DNA from: Caenorhabditis remanei
Lineage: Eukaryota > Nematoda > Chromadorea > Rhabditida > Rhabditidae
Reading direction: 5' to 3'
Assembly: GCF_010183535.1 (NCBI RefSeq)
Contig: NC_071331.1
Coordinates: forward strand, 19,654,001-19,718,000
DNA length: 64,000 nt
Part shown: in pieces, positions 54,963 through 64,000 of the stretch
Numbering within the stretch: position 1 is the first letter of the stretch
Layout: the number at the start of each line of letters is the position of its first letter
The notes under the pieces: model-generated
Told to the model about the DNA's origin: nothing
Database searches by the model: none
Seen by the model: the letters and a program-made list of their open reading frames with translations, nothing else
Program-made: the position numbers and the translations under genes

Positions 54963-56671
54963 ATGTCGCTACCTCTCCAACGAGCCAATAGCATCTCTGA
55001 AGATGAGCTGCTCTCGGAATTTTCAAATGTAAGAATCATTTTTCCCGTATTAAATTAAAAAATAACTCTTCATTTTTAGATCCTGACGCCGACAATCGCC
55101 AGCATATGTGAATCCCAAGAAAACAGTGATACGGAGCAATCAGGTCAATTTGAGAAGAGTACAGTGACTGGAGAAGAGGGTGAGAACGAGCAGATGCAGA
55201 AGTTGCGGTGAGTATTAGTTTCGAGAGAAAATGTGATGAAAAAGCTATTGTTTCAAACAAAATTCTAGACTATGCGCATTTCGGCACACTAATCAAGCTT
55301 TCAAAACTATTCGATATTTCAGTAGTCTGAACTTCGAAATTTCATATTAAGAACTTACTGTTTCAAGAAAATTTTATGAAAGGTTCAAGAATTTTTCTAC
55401 TTATTGTTTGATGTTTTAAACCAATAGCTAACCAAGCAATTACTGTTTCAAGCAGCTTGAATAAGCCTGAAAGTTTGGAAAACCACGATGTTGCCTATTT
55501 TTCGAGGGACTGGAACGTGTGAATTAGCTTATTAAAGTTTTTTCCCGTTTCATAATTCGATAACACTTGAGGAAGTTTTTTATTTCAGTTTTTACCTTTT
55601 CAGCGTTTTTCCTCAGACCAAAAATTCGAAAATATATTGTTTCACACAATAAACTTGGAATTTGAGCATTTTTCACAGTATTCACACATCACATTTTTCA
55701 CATACATACATTTTTTAAACTACCAACTGTTTCTTCGAACGACAGTGCTCCCGTAAATCTACATCAAAACTCCCGTAAATCTACACCAGTACCTCCGTAA
55801 ATTTACCCAACTCACACAACTCTATTCTTCCAGATCCGCCATCAACTGCCACCAAGACATATTCGAAGCCCTCCGCGACAAAATCCATTCACTGAAAAGC
55901 AGAGTGTTTGATCTCGAATATGAAGCACAAGAATATCGAAACGAGATTCGTGAGAATCAAGAAAAATTCGAGAATCTTGAGATTTGGAATGTGGAAAATG
56001 AAACTTATTATCTGGAAGCAATTGAAGAGTTGGAAAAGGCAAAAAATGTGGAGTTCATCGCTTATGACGGCGCTAAAATGAAGGAGTTGGAGCAGGAGAA
56101 TAAGGAATTGAAGGGAAAGATTCAAGAACTCAAGGAGGAGTTGAGTGAGGAGAGAAGACGGAATCTCACAGTGTGTAGATCAAAAATTCAAGTGAAGTTC
56201 GATGAACTCTCTTACTACACGAAGCAGTTAGAGCTCTACCAGGAAATTGAGAATCGTGATGAAAAGTTGAGACAGAAGGAAAAGGAGATTGAGAATTGGC
56301 AACTTGATGTGATTGATTTGAAGCGGAAAATCCAGAAACCAAGCAGTCTTGTCAAGCAGAACACTCAACTGGTAGAAGAAATCGAGGAAGCGAAGAAGAC
56401 TATTCAGAAATTGGAGCAGGAAGCTATACTCTCTGCACAGAAAGTTCCAGATTTTCCAACTGAAGCCACAGCTACAGAAGATTCTTCTTCCGTCTCTAAA
56501 GCTGAGTACAACCGGAAGGTTTACGAGTTGGAGTACGCCAATGAGCAGATTGCGATGATTTTGGGGGATCAAGAGGACAAAAAGAAAAGGGAGGATGACG
56601 ATGAGAAGAAGATGTTGAGAGAGCAGATTGAGGAGTTGAATGAGACGATTCGGTTGATGTCGCAGTGGTGA
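54963..56671 (+). CDS. Coiled-coil protein, second family, unit II (343 aa)
   Basis: Exons 54963-55028, 55080-55207 and 55834-56671, the same exon sizes as unit I. N-terminus MSLPLQRANSISEDELLSEF, then ILTPTIASICESQENSDTEQ, then a long coiled coil (QENKELKGKIQELKEELSEE) and the end RLMSQW. Intron 2 is shorter (626 nt) with two + 21U-type motifs. The frame is intact, and differences from unit I are scattered and often conservative, so both copies look functional. Poly(A) signal TGAATAAAGT at about 56,732. Confidence 0.8.
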
Positions 56672-57046
56672 TTCGATGCAATTTTGTATTATTTTTCAAC
56701 TTTTTTTACTGTTTCAAGCTATCTCAAATATGAATAAAGTACCTGGAAGTATTACATCGGTTGAAATTCCACTTCTCCTTTTTGCAGTTTTTCTTTGACA
56801 GTTTCCCCTTTATTTATTAATAAACAGTCATCAAATTGACTCCTTCACATTTTGAGGAAAAAATACTTCTGAAATATAGACTATGTATCTGACATTGAAC
56901 AGGACTTTTTTGCTTTTTTCGCATTTGAAAGACTGAAATTGGAGTACTTTTGTCCTATATGACTACAAGCCCCGCCCATTTCCCACAGTAGATATGGCGA
57001 CTGGCGGAACCCGTGAGATGTCGGACACATTGGTAGAGGTGGGTAT
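56672..57046. other. 3' flank of unit II with inverted block copy
   Basis: Parallel to 46,615-47,000: poly(A) signal, a CCTTTATTTATTAATAAACA stretch, and GGCGGAACCCGTGAGATGTC at about 57,003-57,022, inverted relative to the upstream block. Confidence 0.55.
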
Positions 57047-57588
57047 CAGAGCTGTGCGGAAGTAAAATTTTTTGAAAAGGAAGAAGGAAGAAGGAAGAAG
57101 GAAGTGAAATTTTCAAAAAGGAAGAAGGAAGAAGGAAGAAGGAAATAACTTTTTCAAAAGGGAAGAAGGAAGAAGGAAGAAAAAAGTGAAAAAAGCCCGG
57201 AAGAAGGAAGAAGGAAGGAAGAAGGAAGGAAGAAGGAAGGAAGAAAGAAGTTGGGTTCCGAACCGGGAAATCGGAAGTTAATTTTGAAAATGACAGATTT
57301 GAGGAAACTTTTTTCTAGTCATCTCTGAAAACGAATTTTGATGTTGTTTCCTATAAAATTCCGTCAAAAACCACCAAAATTCCGCCGTCGAAAATTACAA
57401 AATTTTAGTAAACTTTTCAACAAAAGAAGGAACAAGGAAGAAGGAAGTAAAATGTTTGAAAAGGAAGAGGGAAGAAGGAAGAAGGAAGTAAATTTTTCAA
57501 AAGGGAAGAAGGAAGAAGGAATAAAAAAGTGAAAAAAGCCCGGAAGAAGGAAGAAGGAAGTCGAAGGAAGGAATTCCGCACAGCTCTG
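57047..57588. mobile_element. hAT-like element made of GGAAGAA microsatellite (542 bp)
   Basis: Inverted ends CAGAGCTGTGCGGAA and TTCCGCACAGCTCTG, flanked by perfect 8-bp duplications GTGGGTAT (57,039-57,046 and 57,589-57,596). In unit I the same site (GAAGTGGGTATATATATAAC at about 46,984) is empty. Most of the interior is (GGAAGAA)n/(GGAAGGAA)n purine tract on one strand around a unique A/T-rich core. No transposase. Confidence 0.92.
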
Positions 57589-57596
57589 GTGGGTAT

Positions 57597-57878
57597 ATAT
57601 AACTTGTCGATTCATATATGAATGTGTAAGAGTACACAGGACAGGATGTTCAGCGATGAACATTTGGTGACTGGATGATCAAAAATGGTAAAAATGGTCA
57701 TTCGGTGACTGGATGTTCAGCGATGAGCATCCGGTTATAGAATGTTCAGTACTGAGCATCCGGTGACAGAGTGATTAGTAATGGTCATTCAATCGCCAGA
57801 AATTCGGTAGTGAACATCCTGTCAGCCCCCACAGTCCAGAACTTGAAGAGGAGGAGTCCTCGATAACCCCAGAACCGA
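57597..57878. repeat. Pre-array segment shared with 46,990-47,205
   Basis: TATATATAACTTGTCGATTC through CCAGAACTTGAAGAGGAGGA matches the sequence before the large array. It includes degenerate GGTGACTGGATG/GATGTTCAG words, here with extra units. Confidence 0.75.
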
Positions 57879-58217
57879 AGGATCAGTCCACGAGGAGGCC
57901 ACAGCCGGAAGATCAGTCCACGAGGAGGCCACAGCCGGAGGATCAGTCCACGAGGAGGCCACAGCCGGAGGATCAGTCCACGAGGAGGCCACAGCCGGAG
58001 GATCAGTCCACGAGGAGGCCACAGCCGGAAGATCAGTCCACGAGGAGGCCACAGCCGGAGGATCAGTCCACGAGGAGGCCACAGCCGGAGGATCAGTCCA
58101 CGAGGAGGCCACAGCCGGAGGATCAGTCCACGAGGAGGCCACAGCCGGAGGATCCGTCCACGAGGAGGCCACAGCCGGAGGATCAGTCCACGAAGAGCCC
58201 ACTACCGGAGGATCAGG
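57879..58217. repeat. 30-bp minisatellite, about 11 units
   Basis: Same unit and flanks as the 5.8-kb array but only about 11 copies, almost all of the CACGAGGAGGCCACAGCCGG type. Homogeneity suggests a small ancestral or contracted array. Confidence 0.95.
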
Positions 58218-58909
58218 AGCCGTGAATCGGAGGAATACACGAGGAGCGCGTTGGGCGCCCGATATAGAGCATTGGAACTTTTGAAAGAGCTATTCAGCTA
58301 TTAAGAGCTATTCAGCTATTTTAAATGGTTTTAGCGCAAAAAAGTTACTGTTTCAAGAAAATTATTCCACATTTGATTCTTTTCAACACATTAGTATCAA
58401 AGGTGGTATTGTTCAACCAAGAAATGAAAAATTACTGTTACTAACTAGATTTGTTCTAATATCAAGCACTGGGTTGTAATTCATATCAGATTTGTCTGAT
58501 TTCGATGAAATTTAACGGATTTTTACTGTTTCAAGTAGCATACATTTATAATCTTATTTTAAATACACTGGTGATGATCTTTCATTATTTGTGAATGGGA
58601 GTACCAAGGGGGAAAAACTCTGCGTCTCTCGCCGATACTCTCTCGTTTGCGGTGGGGCGCAGTTGTAAGAAAAGTGGACAGCTAATAGAATTCACAAAAT
58701 AAATGTAAATCTCTATCAAAAATACATCTTCATATATTGTTGATTTCTGAACTCGAAATTCTCAATAATAATTTCTGAAACAGTAAAAAACGATAAAGAA
58801 ATCAGAAAATAACATGAAGAGAGTTCACCTATAAATGATATTAAACTAGTTTCTGTGATCACCAAAAAGGAAGAATGACAAGAATTCACAAAATAAATGT
58901 AATTCTCCA

Positions 58910-59220
58910 TCAAAACTACAGTTGTTCCTCGACAACATCTAGAAATACTTTCCAGGGCCGCGCGTACGCAGCCCCGTTACGCAAAAATTGAGCTGTTGGC
59001 GAATCTCAACTCGAGACTGCCACACAGGTCAGCCCTTCCAAAAGTGCAATGGAAAGGCCTCGCCATGGGGATTCTGCCTTGATGATCACAGAATACCCCC
59101 AGCCAGGTAAGTTTATGGGTCGTCGCGAGGAGGGTGTAGTGATGTCGTGTGTTCCGACATCTCGCGGGTTCCGCCGTTGGCTATGTTTAGTGTGCAGTGG
59201 GCGGAGTCAGGAAAATAAGA
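58910..59220 (+). promoter_or_regulatory. Conserved upstream block, unit III
   Basis: Third copy of the block, closest to unit IV (both have GGTCGTCGCGAGGAGG and GATGTCGTGTGTTCCGACAT). The ATG at 59,049 and the AG|GTAAGT donor are intact even though the gene downstream is truncated. Confidence 0.5.
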
Positions 59221-60120
59221 GGAAGAGTGGCGTTTGGAAGAGAGAAAGGACCTGACTATGGACACTACTAAGGCATCAGGAATGAATTGAACAATTTAGT
59301 GATCTCACATTCATGAAATTTTGAAACTGTGAATTTTTTTTACTGTTTCAAGGCTAACCTAGGAACTTTAAATCAATTATTGCTGTACTTGTAAAAATTG
59401 AAAATATCAAAACGAATATGCGCTTCGATGTATAATTACACAAGTCATCAAAATCAAAATGTTGAAACAGTTAGACAATTGTATTGAGTTGTGAAACAGT
59501 GAAAAAAATGTAAAGTTGAAGATTATTTTTATTTACTGTTTCAATACTTTACTATAAAAACGCATATATCAAATAGCATAGTTTTTAAAGCCTTTAGAAA
59601 CAGTTGTCATGTTTTTTAGTTCATTGTTCGTTTTAATGGTGAAAATTGTCTGTTTTGGACATCTGGACATCTAGACACACAGATAGACACAATCCCGATT
59701 CAAAATTGAACAATTTCCAGTTTGGAAATACTCTATTTTCCATGTACAAATGTGATTTTTCCGAGTTTCTTGCAACTTTTTTGCATGAGATTCGTGCAAT
59801 TTTCTTCCTGCGACCCTCTCTGTGTACATACACAGAACCGTCACAACATGCCACCTGCCAAATCAATATTCTGCCAATTGTGCACAGTACAACTCCTCGT
59901 CCTCCTCATTACACAAAAACGGTCCGTTACGTGCACACTGTGTGCGCGAAAAAGGTGTGAGGACCCTTTTATCTGCGTCTCTCCTCCTCCCACACTATTT
60001 CTCACTTGGCGGGAAGGACAACCACTTTTTGTCGATGCATAAGAATCCTATTGATTTTGCGCATTTTTTCTCTGTTTCAAGTAACTTTTCCCCCTTAAAA
60101 CCTCAATTTTCATTTCAGAA

Positions 60121-60160
60121 ATGTCGCAACCTCCCCAACGAGTCAACAGCAACTCAGAAA
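60121..60160 (+). pseudogene. Truncated first exon of the second coiled-coil family, unit III
   Basis: Exon 1 begins normally (MSQPPQRVNSNSE, after TTTTCATTTCAG) but similarity to units I, II and IV ends at about 60,160, where unrelated AT-rich sequence starts. No later exons are found before unit IV begins at about 62,390. The upstream region with both E2F-like sites (59,944 and 60,006) survives. Confidence 0.75.
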
Positions 60161-60662
60161 GTATAGCTTTCTTTCACCAGATTTTTTACTGTTTCAATAT
60201 TTAATTTTCATAATATAAAGTAGAATGAAACGATTCTGCGATTTTTTGTAGAGTAGTATACTGTTTCACATCAGACTTTTGTAGATTGGCATTGGTGAAT
60301 TTTCAGTTCGTTTGAGGATAACAACCTGTGTTAGTTTAATTCGAGTCTACTGCGCATTTCAGATATCTAGTACACCATATCAAAGGATACTCTCATTTTT
60401 CAAAATTCACTTATTTTTTACTGTTTCATGGTGATTTTATTTGTGTTATTAAACACATTCTTACTATTTCAAAATCTATTGAAAAAGTTTACTTTAACAA
60501 TCAATTTAATATCCATATAATTTTTTTAGACTGTATTAAAATTCCACAGTGATGCATGAAGTCTCCGTTTCCAGAAATATTTTCATTGTTTTATGAAATT
60601 TTGATACTGTGTCAATGCCAATTCTTAAAATGGTTGTCTTCCAATAGTAGTAATGTTACTAG

Positions 60663-61470
60663 CATTTGATACCCCGGGCTCAAAAACCCGGGTAATACCC
60701 GGGGATCCGGGTTTGACAAAAACCCGGGTACCCGGGTTTTTCGGGGATCCGGGTAACCCGCCGGTACCCGACCCGGGTCGGGTATTACCCGGGTAGGACA
60801 AAACCCGACCCGGGTAAACCCGGGTTACCCGGGCGATACCCGACCCGGGTCGGGTAATGCAGTTTTTATCAGGTAGCAGTTTTGTAAAATGTTAGAACAG
60901 ATTTTGCTTTCTTTTGCAAGAATGTGGTTCAGGAGTTCTCCTGGGTTGTGTTTTCAGTACAAAATTTAAAAAAAATTAATTTTAAAAAAAAATTTTTTGA
61001 TAATTTTTGGTATTTTTCGAAAGTTTCGAATTTTTTACTAAAGTACAGAATTGATTGCAAAAACATTTAAACAACAGAAACTTGATGGTTTTTGAGTAAA
61101 AAAACTTGAACTAAAGAAAAAATCACGAGCAAAAAAAATCCAGAAAAAAACATCATTTTCTTCTCCCTGCTGGCGGAGTAAAAGCGGAGAAACAAGTTGT
61201 TATGCTTTAGAATTGAACAAAATGTTGAAAAATAAGCAAAACAATCAACTTTGGATACCTAGATACCCGGGTACCCGACCCGGGTAATACCCGGGTAATA
61301 CCCGGGTAAAACCCGGGTAACCCGGGTTACCCGGCCCGGGTATTACCCGATCCGGGTATACCCGGGTTTTCCCGGGTACCCGAACCGAATACCCGGGTTA
61401 CCCGAGCCCCAAAACCCGGGTTCGGGTAGAACTACCCGGGTAGACCCGGGTCCCCGAGACCCGCACTCTG
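60663..61470. mobile_element. hAT-like element with ACCCGGGT-rich arms (808 bp)
   Basis: Two arms (60,670-60,860 and 61,262-61,465) consist of overlapping palindromic words ACCCGGGT, TACCCGGGTA and GACCCGGGTC around an A/T-rich centre. The right end reads CAGAGTGCGGGTCTCGGG inverted, close to the CAGAGCTGTGCGG end of the element at 57,047. Flanking octamers GTTACTAG (60,655) and TTCACTAG (61,471) match at 6 of 8, a plausible worn target duplication. No coding capacity. Confidence 0.7.
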
Positions 61471-61599
61471 TTCACTAGTACGATATTTCGGAAGTCACGT
61501 CATTGTCAGCGGAGACGTATATGCGCCTTCCCAACCAAAAAATTGTTCGGGTTTGTAGTTGTATTAAAAAAAGGTATAATATTGGAACTGTAAGAAAAC

Positions 61600-61872
61600 T
61601 ACAAACTACTTTGTTCAATTATTGAATTTCGTTATTGTTTTCTACAGTATGAATTTATGTTTTAACATACGCCTGAAACAGTAAGAATTGGTACTCCCGC
61701 CTATTCCCGTATTTGCTATGAAACTATTGCAGTTGTCATTTCTGTTTCAAATAGAGTTTAAAAGAATGAGTCTTTAAAAACTTGAATTTATTTTCAATAA
61801 TATTTTTTGTATTCAGGTTTTATAACACAAAAAACACTGAATTGGTTTTTCTTTTCGTTCGAATCTTACAGG
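61600..61872. repeat. Paralogue of 40,780-41,056
   Basis: ACAAACTACTTTGTTC, ACAGTATGAATTTATGTTTT, AACATACGCCTGAAACAGTA and ATAACACAAAA align in order with 40,790-41,000. The copy carries minus (61,674) and plus (61,742) 21U-type cores. Confidence 0.75.
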
Positions 61873-61879
61873 ACCTATA

Positions 61880-62390
61880 CTACTGACGTTTTTGAAAACC
61901 TCTAGTTTAGTGGCGCATTGATTCTAATAAAGTTCTAAAAAAAACTAGAGTTTCCCCGTTAAATTACTGTTTCAACGCTTCGATAGAGTTGTTTTGAGCC
62001 TAATAGTCTCACTATCAGTGTTCAATCAATGCCATAATTTATGTAGATGTCAAATATATTGGTTTGTTTTTGTAGCCGATAACTTTTTTTGCACAGAGTG
62101 TTTAATGGAAAAAGCGATGTTTTACTTGAATTCACCGGATTTTTTACTGTTTCAATAATTGGTAATAAAAAGTAGAATAGAACAATTTTCAAATAGAATT
62201 GTTTATTGTTTCACATCAGACTTTTGAAGATTGGCATTAGAATCAAATTTTCGTTGACCACTTTTTCGAAATTCACTGTTTCAAAACCGGAATAAAGCGT
62301 TCCACATTTCGCTCTAGCAATACCTGTGTTCTATCTATTTCAACACCTAAAAATCTTTGAAACAGTGATTTTCATGAACACAGAGAAAAT
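61880..62390. other. Gene-free spacer before unit IV
   Basis: AT-rich with four 21U-type motifs (61,967, 62,147, 62,276 on +; 62,358 on -). At about 62,395 it joins sequence identical to 58,800-58,910, the left edge of the duplicated unit. Confidence 0.6.
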
Positions 62391-62509
62391 AACCTGAAGA
62401 GAGTTCACCTATAAATGATATTAAACTAGTTTCTGTGATCACCAAAAAGGAAGAATGACAAGAATTCACAAAATAAATGTAATTCTCCATCAAAACTACA
62501 GTTGTTCCT

Positions 62510-62800
62510 CGACAACATCTAGAAATACTTTCCAGGGCCGCGCGTACGCAGCCCCGTTACGCAAAAATTGAGCTGTTGGCGAATCTCAACTCGAGACTGC
62601 CACACAGGTCAGCCCTTCCAAAAGTGCAATGGAAAGGCCTCGCCATGGGGATTCTGCCTTGATGATCACAGAATACCCCAGCCAGGTAAGTTTATGGGTC
62701 GTCGCGAGGAGGGTGTAGTGATGTCGTGTGTTCCGACATCTCGCGGGTTCCGCCGTTGGCTATGTTTAGTGTGCAGTGGGCGGAGTCAGGAAAAAGAAGA
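62510..62800 (+). promoter_or_regulatory. Conserved upstream block, unit IV, one base deleted
   Basis: Nearly identical to unit III, but TACCCCCAGCCAG has become TACCCCAGCCAG. The single-base loss would put the MERPRHGD frame out of phase with the downstream exon, so in this unit the ATG at 63,575 must be used if the gene is active. Confidence 0.5.
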
Positions 62801-63574
62801 GGAAGAGCGGAGACTTCGATGTATAATTACACATGTTATTTTGTTCATTAAATTATATCTATTTTTGAGTGACATCTGATCAAAGTGTTGGAACAGTTAG
62901 ACAATTGTATTGAGTTATGAAACAGTGAAAAAATTTAAAGTTTAAGACTATTTTTTTATTTACTGTTTCAAGACTATACTATAGAAAAGCATTTTTCAAG
63001 TTCCATAGTTTGTCTATCCTATTTATAAAAGTTGATACATTTATTAGTGTTCGTTTTAATTGGATGATGGTGAAAATGATTTCTCTTTTGGACATCTAGA
63101 CACACAGATAGACACAATCCCGATTCGAAATTAAACAATTTCCAGTTTGGAAATACTCTGTTTTCCATGTAAAAATGTAATTTTTCCGAGTTTCCTGCAA
63201 CTTTTTTGCATAAGATTCATGATATTCCCCCTGTGAAACCCTCTGTGTACCTACAAACAGGACCGTCACAACGTCCCCTCTTCCAAATCAATATTCTGCC
63301 ATTTATTCACAGTCCGACCCCTCGTCCTCCTCATTCAACAAAAAAACGGTCCGTTATGTGCACACAATGTGCGCGAAAAAGGTGTGAGGACCCTTTTCTC
63401 TGCGTCTCTCTTCTTCCTACACTTTTTCTCAGTGGGGCCCACCGTTCTTCTTCTTCTTTGCAACACACATCTTGTTGCTGCATTAGAATCTTATTGATTT
63501 TGCGCATTTTTTTTCTATTTTTGCACCGGTTCAAGTAATGTTTCCCTCCAAAAATCTCAATTTTCATTTCAGAA

Positions 63575-63837
63575 ATGTCGGAACCTCTCCAACAACCCAA
63601 CCGCTCGCCCAGCAACTCTGAAGATGATCTCCTCTCGGAATTTTCAAATGTAAGACATCATTCACCCGGTATTAAAATAATTCTTCATTTTTAGATCCTG
63701 ACGCCGAAAATCGACAGCATGAGTACCTCCAAAGAAATCAGCGATACGGAGCTGTCAGTTCAATTTGAGAAAAGAACAGAGATAGCTGGACCAATTCCAG
63801 TGTCTGGAGAAGAAACTGAGAAAGAGCAGAAGTTGCG
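63575..63837 (+). CDS. Coiled-coil protein, second family, unit IV (partial, exons 1-2)
   Basis: Exon 1 63575-63649 (MSEPLQQPNRSPSNSEDDLL..., three codons longer than in units I and II) and exon 2 63695-63837 (ILTPKIDSMSTSKEISDTEL, five codons longer, with GPIPVSGEE). The intron is 45 nt and the donor GTGAGT follows KLR as in the other units. Exon 3 would lie beyond the window. GCGCGAAAAA is at 63,371. A SINE-like sequence begins at about 63,952 in intron 2, so the state of the gene cannot be judged. Confidence 0.65.
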
Positions 63838-63951
63838 GTGAGTACTAGTTTCGAGAGAAAATGAGACGAAAAAATTACTGTTTCAAGCCAAAAATTTAGA
63901 CTATGTGCATTTCAACACATTAATCAAGGTTTCAAAACGAATTAGTAATTT

Positions 63952-64000
63952 CAATTAGGCTTTCCCTCCGGGCAACAAAATGCCAGCCCGACCCGCCCCG
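63952..64000 (-). mobile_element. 3' end of a second SINE-like copy, cut by window edge
   Basis: TTAGGCTTTCCCTCCGGGC, followed by GCCCGACCCGCCCCG-type GC-rich sequence, matches the tail end of the tRNA-like SINE at 36,379-36,440. Only the 3' part lies in the window, inside intron 2 of unit IV. Confidence 0.5.

Larger units (their letters stand above)
43611..63885. promoter_or_regulatory. 21U-RNA type upstream motifs in the coiled-coil segmental duplication
   Basis: Plus cores: 44592, 44691, 44776, 44890, 45083, 45453, 45632 (all in intron 2 of unit I), 53140, 53317, 54135, 55358, 55443, 56709, 58348, 58526, 59343, 59536, 60189, 60261, 60421, 61742, 61967, 62147, 62276, 62963 and 63878. Minus cores: 43611, 45285, 53567, 54254, 58776, 59463, 59492, 61674, 62358 and 62918. 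Plus copies outnumber minus by about 2.6 to 1. None lies in the minisatellite. After the core at 53,317 there are YRNT tetramers (CACT, TGGT) whose last T is 36 and 39 nt downstream. Confidence 0.7.

Overview
The window looks like nuclear DNA of a Caenorhabditis-type nematode. It is AT-rich, has introns of about 45-55 nt with GTRAGT donors and TTTCAG acceptors, and carries TTTTCAG trans-splice-like sites just upstream of ATGs. It also encodes nematode-type families: a short-chain dehydrogenase of the C. elegans C55A6-like group, a DUF3557/F-box-associated protein and small glycine-rich secreted peptides. The species cannot be named from sequence alone. Family assignments are from recognition of motifs, not from a search.

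Layout. 1-17.5 kb: a cluster of seven paralogues of an unrecognised Ser-rich/coiled-coil family, four on + (one cut by the window edge) and three on -, with duplicated promoters and 3' flanks. hAT-like and Tc1-like miniature transposons have inserted among them; a one-exon membrane protein (9.7 kb) and a decayed gene (15.0-15.9 kb) lie between. 18.6-20.0 kb: a three-exon short-chain dehydrogenase. 21.3-23.0 kb: a large fold-back element. 24.2-26.8 kb: a degenerate non-LTR retrotransposon. 27-32 kb: decayed, tandemly duplicated gene fragments and repeats. 32.4-40 kb: four small glycine-rich secreted peptide genes around a three-exon DUF3557-like gene (with an apparent GC-AG intron), a tRNA-like SINE and an orphan promoter copy. 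43-64 kb: a tandem segmental duplication with four copies of a second coiled-coil gene (two complete, one truncated, one running off the window) and a 30-bp minisatellite of about 193 units in one copy and about 11 in another.

The most striking property is spread over the whole window. The octamer CTGTTTCA (TGAAACAG on the other strand), usually within TTACTGTTTCA, occurs at least 79 times by hand count outside repeats and mature coding sequence, against about 2 expected by chance on both strands. CTGTTTCA is the core of the upstream ('Ruby') motif of C. elegans type I 21U-RNA (piRNA) genes. The window is therefore best read as a piece of a piRNA-gene domain: many tiny autonomous ncRNA units interleaved with young, rapidly duplicating protein families and transposons. 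The promoters of the second coiled-coil family carry conserved E2F-like sites, which would fit germline expression, but that link is inference.
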